This document shows, piece after piece, positions 36,224 through 45,091 of a DNA stretch of 64,000 nucleotides. The notes under the pieces are model-generated. The model saw only the letters and a list, made by a program, of their open reading frames with translations. It was not told the origin of the DNA and did no database searches. Origin of the DNA: DASRIA01 sp963724065 (lineage in GTDB: Bacteria > Actinomycetota > Thermoleophilia > Solirubrobacterales > JBBDJG01); contig CAVRTB010000002.1 in the NCBI GenBank assembly GCA_963724065.1, positions 1-64,000 on the forward strand. The letters run 5' to 3'. A program made the translations under genes and the position numbers. The first letter of the stretch is position 1, and every line of letters starts with the position of its first letter.

Positions 36224-36322
36224 CTCAGCTCGTCGGCCTTCTTCCGCGTGCGCATCCCAGCGCAGGCCGATCAGACCGCCGGTGTCGTGGACGGCGAGCA
36301 CGACTGCGCCCGCGCGTCCCGG

Positions 36323-37549
36323 TCAGGCCGCAGCCCCCGCCTCAGCCATGATTCGCCCGATGTTCTCGGGCGCGAAGAACGCCGGCGCTGGAAGCGTGTT
36401 CGCCTGCACGCTGACGAAGTCGTCCATGGCCTTCTGGTTTCCGCGCATCGCCCCGAGCAGCTGCTGCATTTCCGGTGGCGGGGGCTGTAGCTGGGCGAAG
36501 TCGTCCGTGAACTCGTATACCGGCATCGCCTCGCGGTCGCGGGTCTGCTGGTAGTCGCTCATCCCCTCCTCGTACGAGCGTCGCCCCGAGAAAGCATCGT
36601 CCAGCGCGCCGGTCACCAGCTCGGCGTCGCGAAATGCGTCGTTGATGCCCATCGCCGTGATCGGATTCTTGTGGTACCCGGCGTCGCCGAGCAGCGCCCA
36701 GCCGGGACCGAACGGCTTGCGGAAATACCCCGGCAGGTCAGCGGAGCCGATGAACTTCGACTCCCGCTTCGCGGCGCGCACACGCTCGGCGAACTCGGGG
36801 ACGAGATCCACGGCCGCAAAGAAGTTGCCCTCGATGTCCTGACGGTTCGCGTGGAACTCCTCGACCGGCCATCCGAACGGGAGCACGGTGAGATCGTCGT
36901 GGGTGGGAATGGCCGCCCAGCCCCGGTGATCCTCAGCCCGGATGGTGATGTCGAAGCCGCCTACCGGAAGACCGCTCCAATAGGCGTAGTACATCGCCTG
37001 GCGCGAGGGCCGCTCGTTGTACTGGTCGGGCTCCACCGCCTTTGCGACCAGGGAGTGCTTGCCGTCGGCGCCGATCACCACCCGCGCGCGCTCGGTGAGT
37101 GCCGCACCCCCTCTTGTGTGACCGCGGATGCCCGTCACCGTTCCGTCAGCGGCCAGGATCTCGTCGACGGTGAAGCCCTCGCGCACCTCCGCACCGGCCT
37201 CGGCGGCGGCGTCGATCAGGAGTTTGTCGAGGACGGTGCGGCGCGCGCAGTAGCCACGCGCGACCCCGTCGATCGACTGCGGGGACCCGGAGATCGTCAG
37301 CGGCCCGAAGTCGAAGGAGTAGGTCTCGACCGGCGGGCAACCCGTCGCTTCGAGGCGCTCCAGCAGGCCCCACCGCTCGAGCGCGGCCACTCCCGGTGGA
37401 TGCACGTGGTGGGTGGACATCGTGTCGCTCGGGAAGGTCGCCTTGTCGAGCAACAGCACCCGGTAGCCCTTGCGGGCGAGCAGCATCGCGGTGGGCGATC
37501 CTGCGCAGCGCGCCCCGACGACGATCGCATCATGACTCGGCTCGCTCAT
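36323..37549 (-). CDS. FAD-dependent oxidoreductase (geranylgeranyl-reductase / PHBH-like)
   Basis: This 408-residue protein begins with the dinucleotide-binding fold DAIVVGARCAGSPTAMLLARKGYRVLLLDK. VVIGADGKHSLVAKAV, the DG motif, lies near 165. FGPGWALLGDAGYHKNPITAMGINDAFRDAELV near 280 is the GD motif that binds the ribityl of FAD. The layout is that of class A flavoprotein hydroxylases and geranylgeranyl reductase-like enzymes. The substrate is unknown. It is a single gene followed by the SDR on the same strand at some distance. Confidence 0.85.
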   Translation of the reverse strand: MSEPSHDAIVVGARCAGSPTAMLLARKGYRVLLLDKATFPSDTMSTHHVHPPGVAALERWGLLERLEATGCPPVETYSFDFGPLTISGSPQSIDGVARGYCARRTVLDKLLIDAAAEAGAEVREGFTVDEILAADGTVTGIRGHTRGGAALTERARVVIGADGKHSLVAKAVEPDQYNERPSRQAMYYAYWSGLPVGGFDITIRAEDHRGWAAIPTHDDLTVLPFGWPVEEFHANRQDIEGNFFAAVDLVPEFAERVRAAKRESKFIGSADLPGYFRKPFGPGWALLGDAGYHKNPITAMGINDAFRDAELVTGALDDAFSGRRSYEEGMSDYQQTRDREAMPVYEFTDDFAQLQPPPPEMQQLLGAMRGNQKAMDDFVSVQANTLPAPAFFAPENIGRIMAEAGAAA

Positions 37550-37696
37550 GGCTCGTGCACCTCCTGGCGTCGTAGAAGGGACAGCGTCTCATCGGACGGC
37601 GTCCATTACAAGCGACTGGCGAGAGCGCGCCGCGGGCTGCGAGGTTGAGAGTCAGGGATCTCCTCGAGCCCGGGGCGCGAAGCTCGTCGCGCTCGG

Positions 37697-38596
37697 TTAA
37701 AGACCAGCGACCTCGCGCGTGCGCTCGCTTGCCGACGCCGCGCTTGCGCCGCGTTCGGCGACCTGCTGTTCGTACTCGCGGATCGCCTCGGGCACGGTCT
37801 TGCCCGTCTGGCGCTCGGCCATCCGGGACGCGAAGAACTGGCGGAGCGGCAGCGCCTTCAGGAACCAGCGCGGGTAGGCGACCCGGCGGCGGCGCTGCGC
37901 GATCGCCGCGACGAGCTCTTCGATCGCGGGAGGCAGCGGGTAGGTGCGCGCAAGCGCCCGCGGCATCTCAGCCTTGGCGCGCTGGAGCAACGGCGATTCA
38001 CGCTCCCCGTCGTTGACCATGTCGGTGTCGAGGAACAGGAAGTAGGCCACGCCGACCTGGACCCCGAGAGGCTGCATCTCGACCCGCAAGCAGTCGCTGA
38101 GCGCTTCTACCCCAGCCTTGGCAGCGCAGTACGCGCTCATCCCGGGGCCGCGCATCACAGCCGCCGTCGAGGCGATGTTGAGCACATAGCCGCGGCTGCG
38201 CTCGAGGTGCGGGAGCGCCGCCCGATCGGTGTACATGACGCCGAGCAGGTTGATCTCGATCACCCGCTCCCACGAGCGCAAGTCCTGCGAGCGCAACGGT
38301 CCGCCGGCCGCGATCCCGGCGTTCGCGACGACGACGTCGAGTCCACCGAGCGCCTCGGCCGCGGCGTCGACCGCCTGCGTGACCTGGTCGCTGTTCGACA
38401 CGTCGCACTCCGCGACGAAGGTGTCCTGCCCACAGCGCGACGCGACCTTCGCCATCGTCTCGGACTCGAGGCCGACGAGCGCAAGCCGCGCGCCGTGTGC
38501 CGCGAGGCGTTTTGCGAGCGCCGCGCCGATGCCGCGCGCCGCGCCGGTGATGAGAACACGCTGACCGCGCAACACGGACAGGTCGGCCGCTGCCAT
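37697..38596 (-). CDS. Short-chain dehydrogenase/reductase
   Basis: This is 299 residues from ATG 38596. The Rossmann motif TGAARGIGAALAKRL, DVVVANAGIAAGG (NAG), and the catalytic Ser and SAYCAAKAG (YxxxK) are all present. Acidic DVSN follows strand four. The C-terminal extension (about 225-299) with ERTREVAGL is longer than classical SDRs and may contact a partner or membrane. NADP(H) preference is not clear. It is divergent from the ion-channel gene. Confidence 0.88.
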   Translation of the reverse strand: MAAADLSVLRGQRVLITGAARGIGAALAKRLAAHGARLALVGLESETMAKVASRCGQDTFVAECDVSNSDQVTQAVDAAAEALGGLDVVVANAGIAAGGPLRSQDLRSWERVIEINLLGVMYTDRAALPHLERSRGYVLNIASTAAVMRGPGMSAYCAAKAGVEALSDCLRVEMQPLGVQVGVAYFLFLDTDMVNDGERESPLLQRAKAEMPRALARTYPLPPAIEELVAAIAQRRRRVAYPRWFLKALPLRQFFASRMAERQTGKTVPEAIREYEQQVAERGASAASASERTREVAGL

Positions 38597-38638
38597 GCCC
38601 GCCACCATATCGACCGAGCGCGAGGCTACGGTGCTCGC

Positions 38639-39307
38639 GTGCTGGCGCTGGTGCGACGAGAGCCCTCTGCTTGGCTGCTCTTCGCCCAGCTGGCGGCGGT
38701 GTTGCTCTATCCGTTCATGGAGAGCAGCGATGCGGGCCGCGCGCTCTTCAGCGTGTTCGGCATCGCGATCCTGGGCCTCGTCGTCCTGGCGGTCCGCCGT
38801 TCTCCGGCACTGACCTGGGTCGTGGTCCTGCTCGGAATCCCCACCACCGTGCTGCTGCTGATCCAAGCCGTGACCGGGAGCGACGGCTTGCTGCCCTACT
38901 CCTCGGCGCTCGAGGCCGTCCTCTACTTCTACGCCGCCGGCGCCCTGATCGCGTACATGCTGGCCGACCATGAGATCACCCGTGACGAGCTCTTCGCGAT
39001 CGGCGCCACCTTCACTCTCGTGGCTTGGGCGTTCGCATATACCTACACGGTCTGCCAGGCGATCGAGCCCGGCAGCTTCACGGCCGCAAGCGACCCGAGC
39101 GGCGAACGCACGTGGATGGAGCTGCTGTTCATGAGCTTCACGACCCTTTCGAGCACCGGGATCGGCGATGTGGTGCCGGTCAGGGCGTCCGCGCGATCGA
39201 TCGTGATGATCGAGCAACTGGCCGGACTTGCCTACGTGGCGATCCTGGTCTCCCGGCTGGTCGGCCTGACGGTGATGCGCGGGCGACACGACAGCAGCCC
39301 TTCGTAA
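38639..39307 (+). CDS. Potassium channel family protein (two-helix pore type)
   Basis: This is 222 residues with a GTG start 42 bp from the divergent SDR gene. About four hydrophobic helices precede the pore region. SFTTLSSTGIGDVVPVRASARSIVMIEQLAG matches the K+ channel filter region, where TTLTTVGYGD is typical; the filter here is STGIGD. The final helix AYVAILVSRLVGL ends the protein without a cytoplasmic RCK domain. Selectivity is inferred. It is followed 6 bp later by the MFS gene, so the two may be co-transcribed. Confidence 0.8.
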   Translation: MLALVRREPSAWLLFAQLAAVLLYPFMESSDAGRALFSVFGIAILGLVVLAVRRSPALTWVVVLLGIPTTVLLLIQAVTGSDGLLPYSSALEAVLYFYAAGALIAYMLADHEITRDELFAIGATFTLVAWAFAYTYTVCQAIEPGSFTAASDPSGERTWMELLFMSFTTLSSTGIGDVVPVRASARSIVMIEQLAGLAYVAILVSRLVGLTVMRGRHDSSPS

Positions 39308-39313
39308 CGGCCG

Positions 39314-40603
39314 ATGCCGACACCCCGCTCGATCCAGCGCACCTATCTCGGACTCCTGCTCGGCAACACGCTGGCGGCATCGCTGATCTGGGGCATCAAC
39401 ACGATCTTCCTGCTCGACGCCGGGCTCACCAACCTGGAGGCGTTCGCCGCCAACGCCTTCTTCACCGGCGGCATGGTCCTGTTCGAGGTGCCGACCGGAG
39501 TCGTCGCCGACACCGTCGGGCGCCGCGCCTCGTACCTGCTCGGCACATTGACGCTGACCGGATCCACGTTGCTCTACTTCGCCCTCTGGCAGATGGAGGC
39601 GCCGTTCTGGCAATGGGCGATCGCCTCGACCCTGCTCGGCCTCGGATTCACGTTCTTCTCCGGCGCGGTCGAGGCGTGGCTGATCGACGCGCTCGCCGCG
39701 ACCGGCTTCACCGGTGAGCTGGAGTCGGTCTTCGGGCGCGGTCAGGTCGTGAGCGGCGCCGCGATGCTGACCGGCTCGCTGGCCGGCGGGTTCGTCGCCG
39801 CGCAGACCAGCCTCGGTGTCCCGTTCCTGCTCCGCGGTGCCGTCTTGATCGTGATGTTCGCGGTCGCGTGGCGTTTCATGCACGACGTCGGGTTCACGCC
39901 AGAGCAGGGTGGCAAGCTGATCGCCGAGATGCGTAAGGTCGCGTCCGCCTCGATCGAGCACGGTTGGCGTGTCCCCGCGGTCAAGTGGCTGATGGTGGAG
40001 GCGCTGGTCGTCGGAGGCGTCGGGATCTATGCCTTCTACGCGCTCCAGCCGTACCTGCTCGAACTGTATGGCGATCCGGACGCGTACACGATCGCCGGTC
40101 TCGTCGCGGCGATCGTCGCCGGCGCCCAGATCCTCGGGGGCATCGCCGCCCCTCGCATCCGCCGGCTCTTTCACCGCCGCACGTCCGCGCTGATCGCGAC
40201 CCTGGGAGTGAGCACGATGACGCTCGGCCTGATCGGGCTCATCGAGAGCTTCTGGGTCGTGCTCGGGCTGATCGCGGTCTGGGGCCTCATGTTCGCCGCT
40301 TCGACCCCGATCCGCCAGACGTACCTCAACGGCCTGATCCCGTCCCGCGAGCGCGCGACGATCATCTCCTTCGATTCGATGATGAGCTCGAGCGGCGGCG
40401 TCTGGACGCAACCGCTGCTCGGCCGCGCCGCCGACGCCTACGGCTATGCCCCCTCGTACCTGATCGGCGCCGGGATCTCGGCCCTGGCGCTCCCGTTCCT
40501 GGCGCTGTCGAGGCGGGAGCACGCACCGGCCGACGTCGTCCAGGTGATCGAGCCCGTGCCGGCGCCGCTCGCGCGTTGTGAGCCTTCTCCGCGCGTCGTC
40601 TAG
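39314..40603 (+). CDS. Major facilitator superfamily transporter
   Basis: This is 429 residues with twelve hydrophobic segments. FFTGGMVLFEVPTGVVADTVGRRASYLLGTL near residue 60 is the loop 2-3 signature (GxxADxxGRR). FSGAVEAWLIDALAATG and the second-half equivalent ERATIISFDSMMSSSGG follow. The substrate is unknown; drug or sugar-alcohol efflux are both possible. It lies 6 bp after the channel gene. It converges on a small basic protein gene 4 bp away. Confidence 0.88.
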   Translation: MPTPRSIQRTYLGLLLGNTLAASLIWGINTIFLLDAGLTNLEAFAANAFFTGGMVLFEVPTGVVADTVGRRASYLLGTLTLTGSTLLYFALWQMEAPFWQWAIASTLLGLGFTFFSGAVEAWLIDALAATGFTGELESVFGRGQVVSGAAMLTGSLAGGFVAAQTSLGVPFLLRGAVLIVMFAVAWRFMHDVGFTPEQGGKLIAEMRKVASASIEHGWRVPAVKWLMVEALVVGGVGIYAFYALQPYLLELYGDPDAYTIAGLVAAIVAGAQILGGIAAPRIRRLFHRRTSALIATLGVSTMTLGLIGLIESFWVVLGLIAVWGLMFAASTPIRQTYLNGLIPSRERATIISFDSMMSSSGGVWTQPLLGRAADAYGYAPSYLIGAGISALALPFLALSRREHAPADVVQVIEPVPAPLARCEPSPRVV

Positions 40604-40607
40604 TCCA

Positions 40608-40835
40608 CTAGCGCTTGCTCGACCCGCCTCCACGCACGGCATCCGCCCGCTTGACGACCGACTTCGCCGCGCTCTGTGCGGTGCTGCCGACGGCCTTGGC
40701 CAGGTCGGTCACGCCCCTGCCGGTGCTGCGGGCTGAGCTCTTGACGTCCTTTGCGCCCTGCTTGGCGGCATTGCGCTGACGGGTTGCGGCCGCCTTCTTC
40801 GCTGCGGTACTACGTTGCGCCTTGGTCTGAGCCAT
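40608..40835 (-). CDS. Small Lys/Ala-rich basic protein (histone H1-like character)
   Basis: This is 75 residues from ATG 40835, with AGGAGG five bases upstream, so it is almost certainly translated. The composition is dominated by Ala, Lys, Arg, Ser and Thr: TKAQRSTAAKKAAATRQRN and later KSVVKRADAVRGGG. The low complexity, high charge and lack of hydrophobic core resemble bacterial H1-like or nucleoid-associated tails. A DNA- or RNA-binding role is inference only. Confidence 0.6.
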   Translation of the reverse strand: MAQTKAQRSTAAKKAAATRQRNAAKQGAKDVKSSARSTGRGVTDLAKAVGSTAQSAAKSVVKRADAVRGGGSSKR

Positions 40836-40890
40836 TCGGCCTCCTGTTTGCTTGATCCGATTCCGGGCGATCCTTCGTACTGCGTACGAG

Positions 40891-41268
40891 ATGCCTACCC
40901 GATCGCTCATCGTGCACGCCTACGCAGGTGCCCGGATCGCCTACGGCGCCGCGCTCGTCGCCGATCCGCGCCGCACGGCGCGCAACTGGCTCGGGGACGG
41001 GCTCGACCACGGCTCGGCCCGCGTCGGCGCCCGGGCGCTCGGTGCCCGCGACGCGCTGCTGTCCGCAGGTCTCATGCAAGCCCACCGGCGCGAGCACGAC
41101 GCTTTTCCCTGGCTCGTGTCCCTCGCCGCCTCAGACCTCGTCGACATCGGCGCGACCGTCGCCGATCGCCGGGACCTGCCGGCCCACGCCGCACCCGCGA
41201 CCGCGCTGGTCGCCGGCGCGTTCTGCGCCTGCGCCATCGCGCTGGCGGCCACCCGGCCGCACGGCTGA
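40891..41268 (+). CDS. Unknown small membrane protein
   Basis: This is 125 residues from ATG 40891. RIAYGAALVADPRRTARNWLGDGLDHGSARVGARALGARDALLSAGL lies in the first half; hydrophobic SLAASDLVDIGATVADR and AAPATALVAGAFCACAIALAAT follow. It probably has three to four short membrane helices. I recognise no family with confidence. It is divergent from the basic protein gene, with 55 bp between starts, and is followed by a hairpin. Confidence 0.55.
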   Translation: MPTRSLIVHAYAGARIAYGAALVADPRRTARNWLGDGLDHGSARVGARALGARDALLSAGLMQAHRREHDAFPWLVSLAASDLVDIGATVADRRDLPAHAAPATALVAGAFCACAIALAATRPHG

Positions 41269-41280
41269 AGGCGCGCGATT

Positions 41281-41300
41281 CGCGGACCATTTAGTCCGCG
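41281..41300. terminator. Hairpin downstream of the 40891 gene
   Basis: CGCGGAC (41281-41287) pairs with GTCCGCG (41294-41300) around a 6-nt loop. It sits 13 bp after a stop and 38 bp before the HD-GYP gene. It may terminate the upstream transcript or shape the HD-GYP leader. There is no T-tract. Confidence 0.45.
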
Positions 41301-41337
41301 CGCTAAACCCCCGCGGGATTAGGCCGATACGCACTCC

Positions 41338-42777
41338 GTGGACCGAATGTTGCGCGGCCGGATGGTCAGCTTTGCCGTGCTGGTTGCGACCAGCGCCTCC
41401 TTGCCGCTGGCGATTCTGCATTTCTTCGGACGGGAACAGGTCCAGGTGGAAGGCTGGGTGCACTTCTCGTTCCTTGCGTTCGGGTCCCTCGCCGCAGCCA
41501 CCGCGGCACTCGCGCTGACGGTCGTGGGAGCGCGTCGCGGCGACGGCCGCACCGTGCTGCTCGGCACGGCGTTCTCGGTGATGACCGGCATCCTCGCGGT
41601 CCACGGCCTTGCGACGCCGGGCATCCTGACCGGCCAGAACGGCGTGATCGCCTTCTCCGGCGCCGCGGTGCTGCCCGTCGGCGGCGCGATCCTTGCCCTC
41701 TCCGCGCTGCCCGGGCTGCGCCGCCCCACCGCGGTCCGGCCGCTGCTCGTCCTGCAGGCGACGCTCCTCGCGATGGTGCTCGCGCTCGGCCTGATCGGCA
41801 TTCTCTTCCCCGAGTCGGTGCCGGCCGTCCCGGAAGCCGGGAGCGCTCCCGCGATCGTGCTGCTCGTGGTGGGCCTGTGTTTCTTCGGAGCCGTGACGCT
41901 GCGCGCGGTGAGAACCTTCAGCCTCACCCGCCGTCGCGCCGACCTGGTCGTCGTGGTCGGCCTCGTGTGGCTTGGCGTGGCCCTCGTGAGTCAACTCCTG
42001 CTGACCTGGACGGAGCTCGGGTGGTGGATCGGGCACGCGATGGAGCTGATGGGCGTTCTGATGGTCGGCGTGCCGGTGGCGCTCGACGTGCACCGTGGCG
42101 CAGCGTCACGGCCCCTCAGCGGCGACCTTCGCGGGAGCGAACTGGTCGCGGCCGAGGAGGCCTACCTGGGGTCCAACGTGCGGGCGCTGCTTTCCCATCT
42201 CTCCCACAAGGACACCTATACCGAGCTGCACACGCGCCGCGTGGCGCTGCGCGCGGTACAGGTCGGCGAGGAGCTGGGGCTCTCGGGCGGGCGGCTGCGG
42301 AGCCTCGCCATCGGCGGGCTGCTGCACGACATCGGCAAGCTTGCCGTACCGACGGAGATCCTGCAGAAGCCCGGCCCGCTCAACGACGAGGAGTACGCGG
42401 TGATCCGCCGCCACCCGGAGTCGGGACGGTCGCTGATTCGAGAGCTCGGGGGCTTCCCGGCCGAGGTCGAGCGGCTCGTCATGGACCACCACGAGCGTTT
42501 GGACGGGACGGGATACCCGCGCGCGCTGTGCGAACAGGATCTCGATCTGGAGACCCGCATCCTCGCCGTCTGCGACGTCTACGACGCGCTGCTGTCGGAG
42601 CGTGTCTATCGCGAGGCATGGAGCGAGCGTTCGGCCATCGCGCTGCTTCACGACAAGAGCGGCACTGCATTCGACCCGCGCTGCGTGTCGGCGCTCGAGC
42701 AGGTGCTCGCGGACGAGCGCGCCACACTCGAGCCGCCGATCCATCTCGTGCGCGAGGCTCAGTCGGCCGCGGCCTGA
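41338..42777 (+). CDS. Membrane HD-GYP domain phosphodiesterase
   Basis: This is 479 residues, with a GTG start at 41338 (ATG at 41347 also possible). The N-terminal half has about eight membrane helices (sensor). An HD-GYP domain follows: HTRRVALRAVQVGEELGLSG, GGLLHDIGKLAVPTEILQKPG near 330 and DHHERLDGTGYPRAL near 389. All catalytic motifs, HD and GYP, are intact, so c-di-GMP hydrolysis to pGpG or GMP is expected. Unlike the protein at 22196, it has no GGDEF domain. Confidence 0.9.
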   Translation: MDRMLRGRMVSFAVLVATSASLPLAILHFFGREQVQVEGWVHFSFLAFGSLAAATAALALTVVGARRGDGRTVLLGTAFSVMTGILAVHGLATPGILTGQNGVIAFSGAAVLPVGGAILALSALPGLRRPTAVRPLLVLQATLLAMVLALGLIGILFPESVPAVPEAGSAPAIVLLVVGLCFFGAVTLRAVRTFSLTRRRADLVVVVGLVWLGVALVSQLLLTWTELGWWIGHAMELMGVLMVGVPVALDVHRGAASRPLSGDLRGSELVAAEEAYLGSNVRALLSHLSHKDTYTELHTRRVALRAVQVGEELGLSGGRLRSLAIGGLLHDIGKLAVPTEILQKPGPLNDEEYAVIRRHPESGRSLIRELGGFPAEVERLVMDHHERLDGTGYPRALCEQDLDLETRILAVCDVYDALLSERVYREAWSERSAIALLHDKSGTAFDPRCVSALEQVLADERATLEPPIHLVREAQSAAA

Positions 42778-42789
42778 TCGCGCGCGCGA

Positions 42790-43425
42790 TCAACCTCCCA
42801 ACCGCTTCGCGCACGATGCCGAGCCCAGCCACGTGTGCGGGTTGCCGGCCCAGCACCAGCCGAGCTTCGGGCGGCCCGCGGAGATCCACAGGGCGCTGAC
42901 GCGGCGGTCGCCGCGGCGCGAGCCCGGCAGCGAGAAGCCGCCGTTCTTTGCGACTGCCTCGGGGAACTGCGTGACCAGCGCGATGCCCTCCTCGAGCGTC
43001 AGCGGTGACCGGCCCTGCCGCTCGATCGTCGCGAGCGCATCGTCGGGCGTGACGTTGAGCGTGTCGCGGCCGCTGCTCACGTTCACCGCGAGGTAGGCGC
43101 CGTCATCCGGCGGATCGATCCCGTCGATCGGGCGGAAGCGCTCGAAGTCGTCGGCGTCGAGCATCGTCGTCGGCGTCTTTCCCTCGCGCTCGACGAGCGC
43201 GATCGACGCCTCGGGCGCGACCAGCTCGCGGCCGACGACGATCACGAACGGGAAGGGCCCGTCTTTCCGGTCGGGACCGGGGTCGGGCTCGGGCACGGCG
43301 GCGGCGACCTCGCGCAGCGGCTCCACCCGCCGCCGGAACGCCGCCGGCTCGAGGCCGGCGGCGTGCGGGTAGCGCTTCGCGATCAGGTTCCCGAGCTGGC
43401 GATCGAACTCGCGCAGCGCGCTCAT
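42790..43425 (-). CDS. DUF5701 family protein
   Basis: This is 211 residues. The opening SALREFDRQLGNLIAKRYPHAAGLEPAAFRRRVEPLR, the middle GPFPFVIVVGRELVAPEASIALVEREGK and the C-terminal RVSALWISAGRPKLGWCWAGNPHTWLG match the widespread actinobacterial DUF5701. Function unknown; it is soluble. It is last of a four-gene operon, and its ATG overlaps the TGA of a 42-residue peptide gene. Confidence 0.78.
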   Translation of the reverse strand: MSALREFDRQLGNLIAKRYPHAAGLEPAAFRRRVEPLREVAAAVPEPDPGPDRKDGPFPFVIVVGRELVAPEASIALVEREGKTPTTMLDADDFERFRPIDGIDPPDDGAYLAVNVSSGRDTLNVTPDDALATIERQGRSPLTLEEGIALVTQFPEAVAKNGGFSLPGSRRGDRRVSALWISAGRPKLGWCWAGNPHTWLGSASCAKRLGG

Positions 43426-43550
43426 CGTTCGAGCACCTCTCTCTCCCCCGTCTTCTCCATGCGGGTGCGGACGAGGCGCTTGAACGACTTCTGCCTGGTC
43501 GTGGTGCTCCTCTCGTGGCGGCGGCCCTGCGACCCAGATGCCGGCGCCAT
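43422..43550 (-). CDS. 42-residue peptide, N-terminal-domain-like fragment, translationally coupled
   Basis: This small gene sits exactly between two operon members. Its ATG at 43550 is directly after the UbiA-like stop and its TGA (43422-43424) overlaps the DUF5701 ATG. The core RQKSFKRLVRTRMEKTGERE resembles the N-terminal segment of actinobacterial proteins reading SFKRLVRxRMEKTGESYTxAR. Here it ends after 42 residues instead of continuing. Either it is a real small basic protein kept for coupling, or the stub of a truncated gene. Confidence 0.55.
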   Translation of the reverse strand: MAPASGSQGRRHERSTTTRQKSFKRLVRTRMEKTGEREVLER

Positions 43551-44285
43551 CTAGAGACGCACGATCACGAGGCCGATCGCCAGCAGCACGAGGCCGGCGG
43601 CGAGCGCGCGCAACGCTCCGTCGAGCGGCTCCGCGAGCGTCTCCCGCGTCAGCTGCACGGTCTTACCGTCGTCAAGCGTCTGGGTGCCCGCCACCGCCGC
43701 CGTCCGCCGCCGCAGCGTCCTGACGGGTGTGCTCAAGCGCCGCTGCGCGACGCTCAGCGCGAAGCAGGCGGCAGCCACCAACACGCCGGCGGGCTGGAGC
43801 GAGACGGCATTCGCCCAGTACGCGGTCAGCGCCGGGAACGCCCCCCACGATGCCGCGAACCAGAAGTCGGTGTGGAGACGGCCGCCGAACAACTCGAGGT
43901 TGTAGGCGACCAAGATGAACGCACCGGCGACGATGAAGGGCAACAGGCTGGCCCCCACGGTCGCAACGCCGACGATTCCGAGCGCGATCGCGCCGGCCAG
44001 GCTGACGACGGACAGGACCACGAGCGCGGTGTCGGAGAGGCGCGTGCCCAGCGGCCGGCCGTTGAGCTCGTCGAGCGCGTGCGCGCAGACCCCCACGGCG
44101 AGGAAGAACGCGCCCAGCGCGGCGGCGAGGCGATCGGCATGCAATGTCGGCGCCGCGGCCGCGCCGAGCGCCACGTAGCTCAGGTGCCAGGCGGTGTACG
44201 GCGGGTGGAGCAGCGTGACCAGGTCGCGCCAGCCGCCGGGCGCGAGCGCGTAGAAGGCGGGCCGGTCAACCTGCGGCTGAGCCAT
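43551..44285 (-). CDS. UbiA-like integral membrane protein
   Basis: This is 244 residues with about seven hydrophobic helices. AVGVCAHALDELNGRPLGTRLSD near residue 65 stands where UbiA prenyltransferases carry NDxxDxxxD, but only D-E-L-N-G-R remains clear, so activity is doubtful. The partner methyltransferase overlaps its start by 20 bp. That arrangement, UbiA-like with UbiE-like, suggests quinone or prenyl-lipid modification. The C-terminal segment ends in a helix ALAAGLVLLAIGLVIV. Confidence 0.6.
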   Translation of the reverse strand: MAQPQVDRPAFYALAPGGWRDLVTLLHPPYTAWHLSYVALGAAAAPTLHADRLAAALGAFFLAVGVCAHALDELNGRPLGTRLSDTALVVLSVVSLAGAIALGIVGVATVGASLLPFIVAGAFILVAYNLELFGGRLHTDFWFAASWGAFPALTAYWANAVSLQPAGVLVAAACFALSVAQRRLSTPVRTLRRRTAAVAGTQTLDDGKTVQLTRETLAEPLDGALRALAAGLVLLAIGLVIVRL

Positions 44286-45030
44286 CGGCCCGGCGCGTGC
44301 CCCAGATGACGACGCCCGCCCCGAAGCTCATGCGCCGCACGTGCACCGGGCGGATGCCGGCATCGTGCCAGTAGTCGCGCTGGCGCGAGATCGGGTACCG
44401 CTCGTAGTACTCGGGGATGTTGTGCGACAGGAAGCGGCCTACGTCGTACCACCCCCGAGATACAAGGCGGCCGGCGCCGGGCATCACGTAACGGACGTAG
44501 AAGTTCCAGAGCGCACGTGCCGGATGCCGGCTCGGCACTCCGAACTCAACGGAGGCAACGGTCCCGCCTGGCTTCACGACCCTGGCCAGCTCGCGGATCG
44601 TGACCGCGGGGTCGTCCACGTAGCGGAGCAAGTAGCCGACCGTCAGCCCGTCGAACTCGCCGTCTGCGAACGGAAGCCGCTCGGCTTCGGCGGTCACGAG
44701 CTCGACGCGCTTTGCGAGGTGCGGCTCGGTCGCCAATCTGCGCGACGCGCGATTCAGCATGTCCCCGCTCTGGTCCACGCCCACGACTGAGCAGCCGTAA
44801 CGGCGGATCAGCTCCGACGCGACCAGGCCGGTGCCCGTGGCCACGTCGAGAATCCGATCCGACGGGGCGGCCTTGATCTGAGACACCATCGCCCTGCGCC
44901 AGCGGCGGTCCTCCCCGAAGCTCAGTAGCCAGCCCATCTCGTCGTACTCGCGCGGCAGCTTCGCGAACAGCTCGAGGGCGTGCGCTTTGCGAGACGATGT
45001 GGGAAAGGGTCGTTCGACCGGATGCGTCAT
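44266..45030 (-). CDS. UbiE/MenG-like SAM-dependent methyltransferase
   Basis: This is 254 residues with a class I fold. ILDVATGTGLVASELIRRYGCSVVGVDQSGDML holds motif I and its acidic end. AEAERLPFADGEFDGLTVGYLLRYVDDPAVTIRELARVVKPGG is motif II/III. The region after that, SVEFGVPSRHPARALWNFYVRYVMPGAGRLVSR, is UbiE/MenG-like. It could methylate a demethylmenaquinone-like substrate. It is first gene of the four-gene operon with the UbiA-like protein, the 42-residue peptide and DUF5701. Confidence 0.82.
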   Translation of the reverse strand: MTHPVERPFPTSSRKAHALELFAKLPREYDEMGWLLSFGEDRRWRRAMVSQIKAAPSDRILDVATGTGLVASELIRRYGCSVVGVDQSGDMLNRASRRLATEPHLAKRVELVTAEAERLPFADGEFDGLTVGYLLRYVDDPAVTIRELARVVKPGGTVASVEFGVPSRHPARALWNFYVRYVMPGAGRLVSRGWYDVGRFLSHNIPEYYERYPISRQRDYWHDAGIRPVHVRRMSFGAGVVIWGTRRADGSAAG

Positions 45031-45091
45031 AGCCGCGGATCGGGAACCTAGCGCACGTTCTGCCTGAAGCTCGGCACTCCGAGCGCTGACG

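Noticed and set aside
36224..36322. Short minus-strand open frame beginning MLAVHDTGGLIGLRWDAHAEEG
   Set aside because: It continues only as the antisense of the DUF2867 gene; no ribosome site. A short gene remnant cannot be excluded but is not supported.
38597..40642. Long minus-strand extension of the SDR frame antisense to the channel and MFS genes
   Set aside because: Low-complexity, charged shadow of two membrane-protein genes; the SDR begins at ATG 38596 with the Rossmann motif.
41300..41337. Possible c-di-GMP riboswitch before the HD-GYP gene
   Set aside because: The leader is only about 70 nt and does not show the conserved GEMM core; only a simple hairpin is present.
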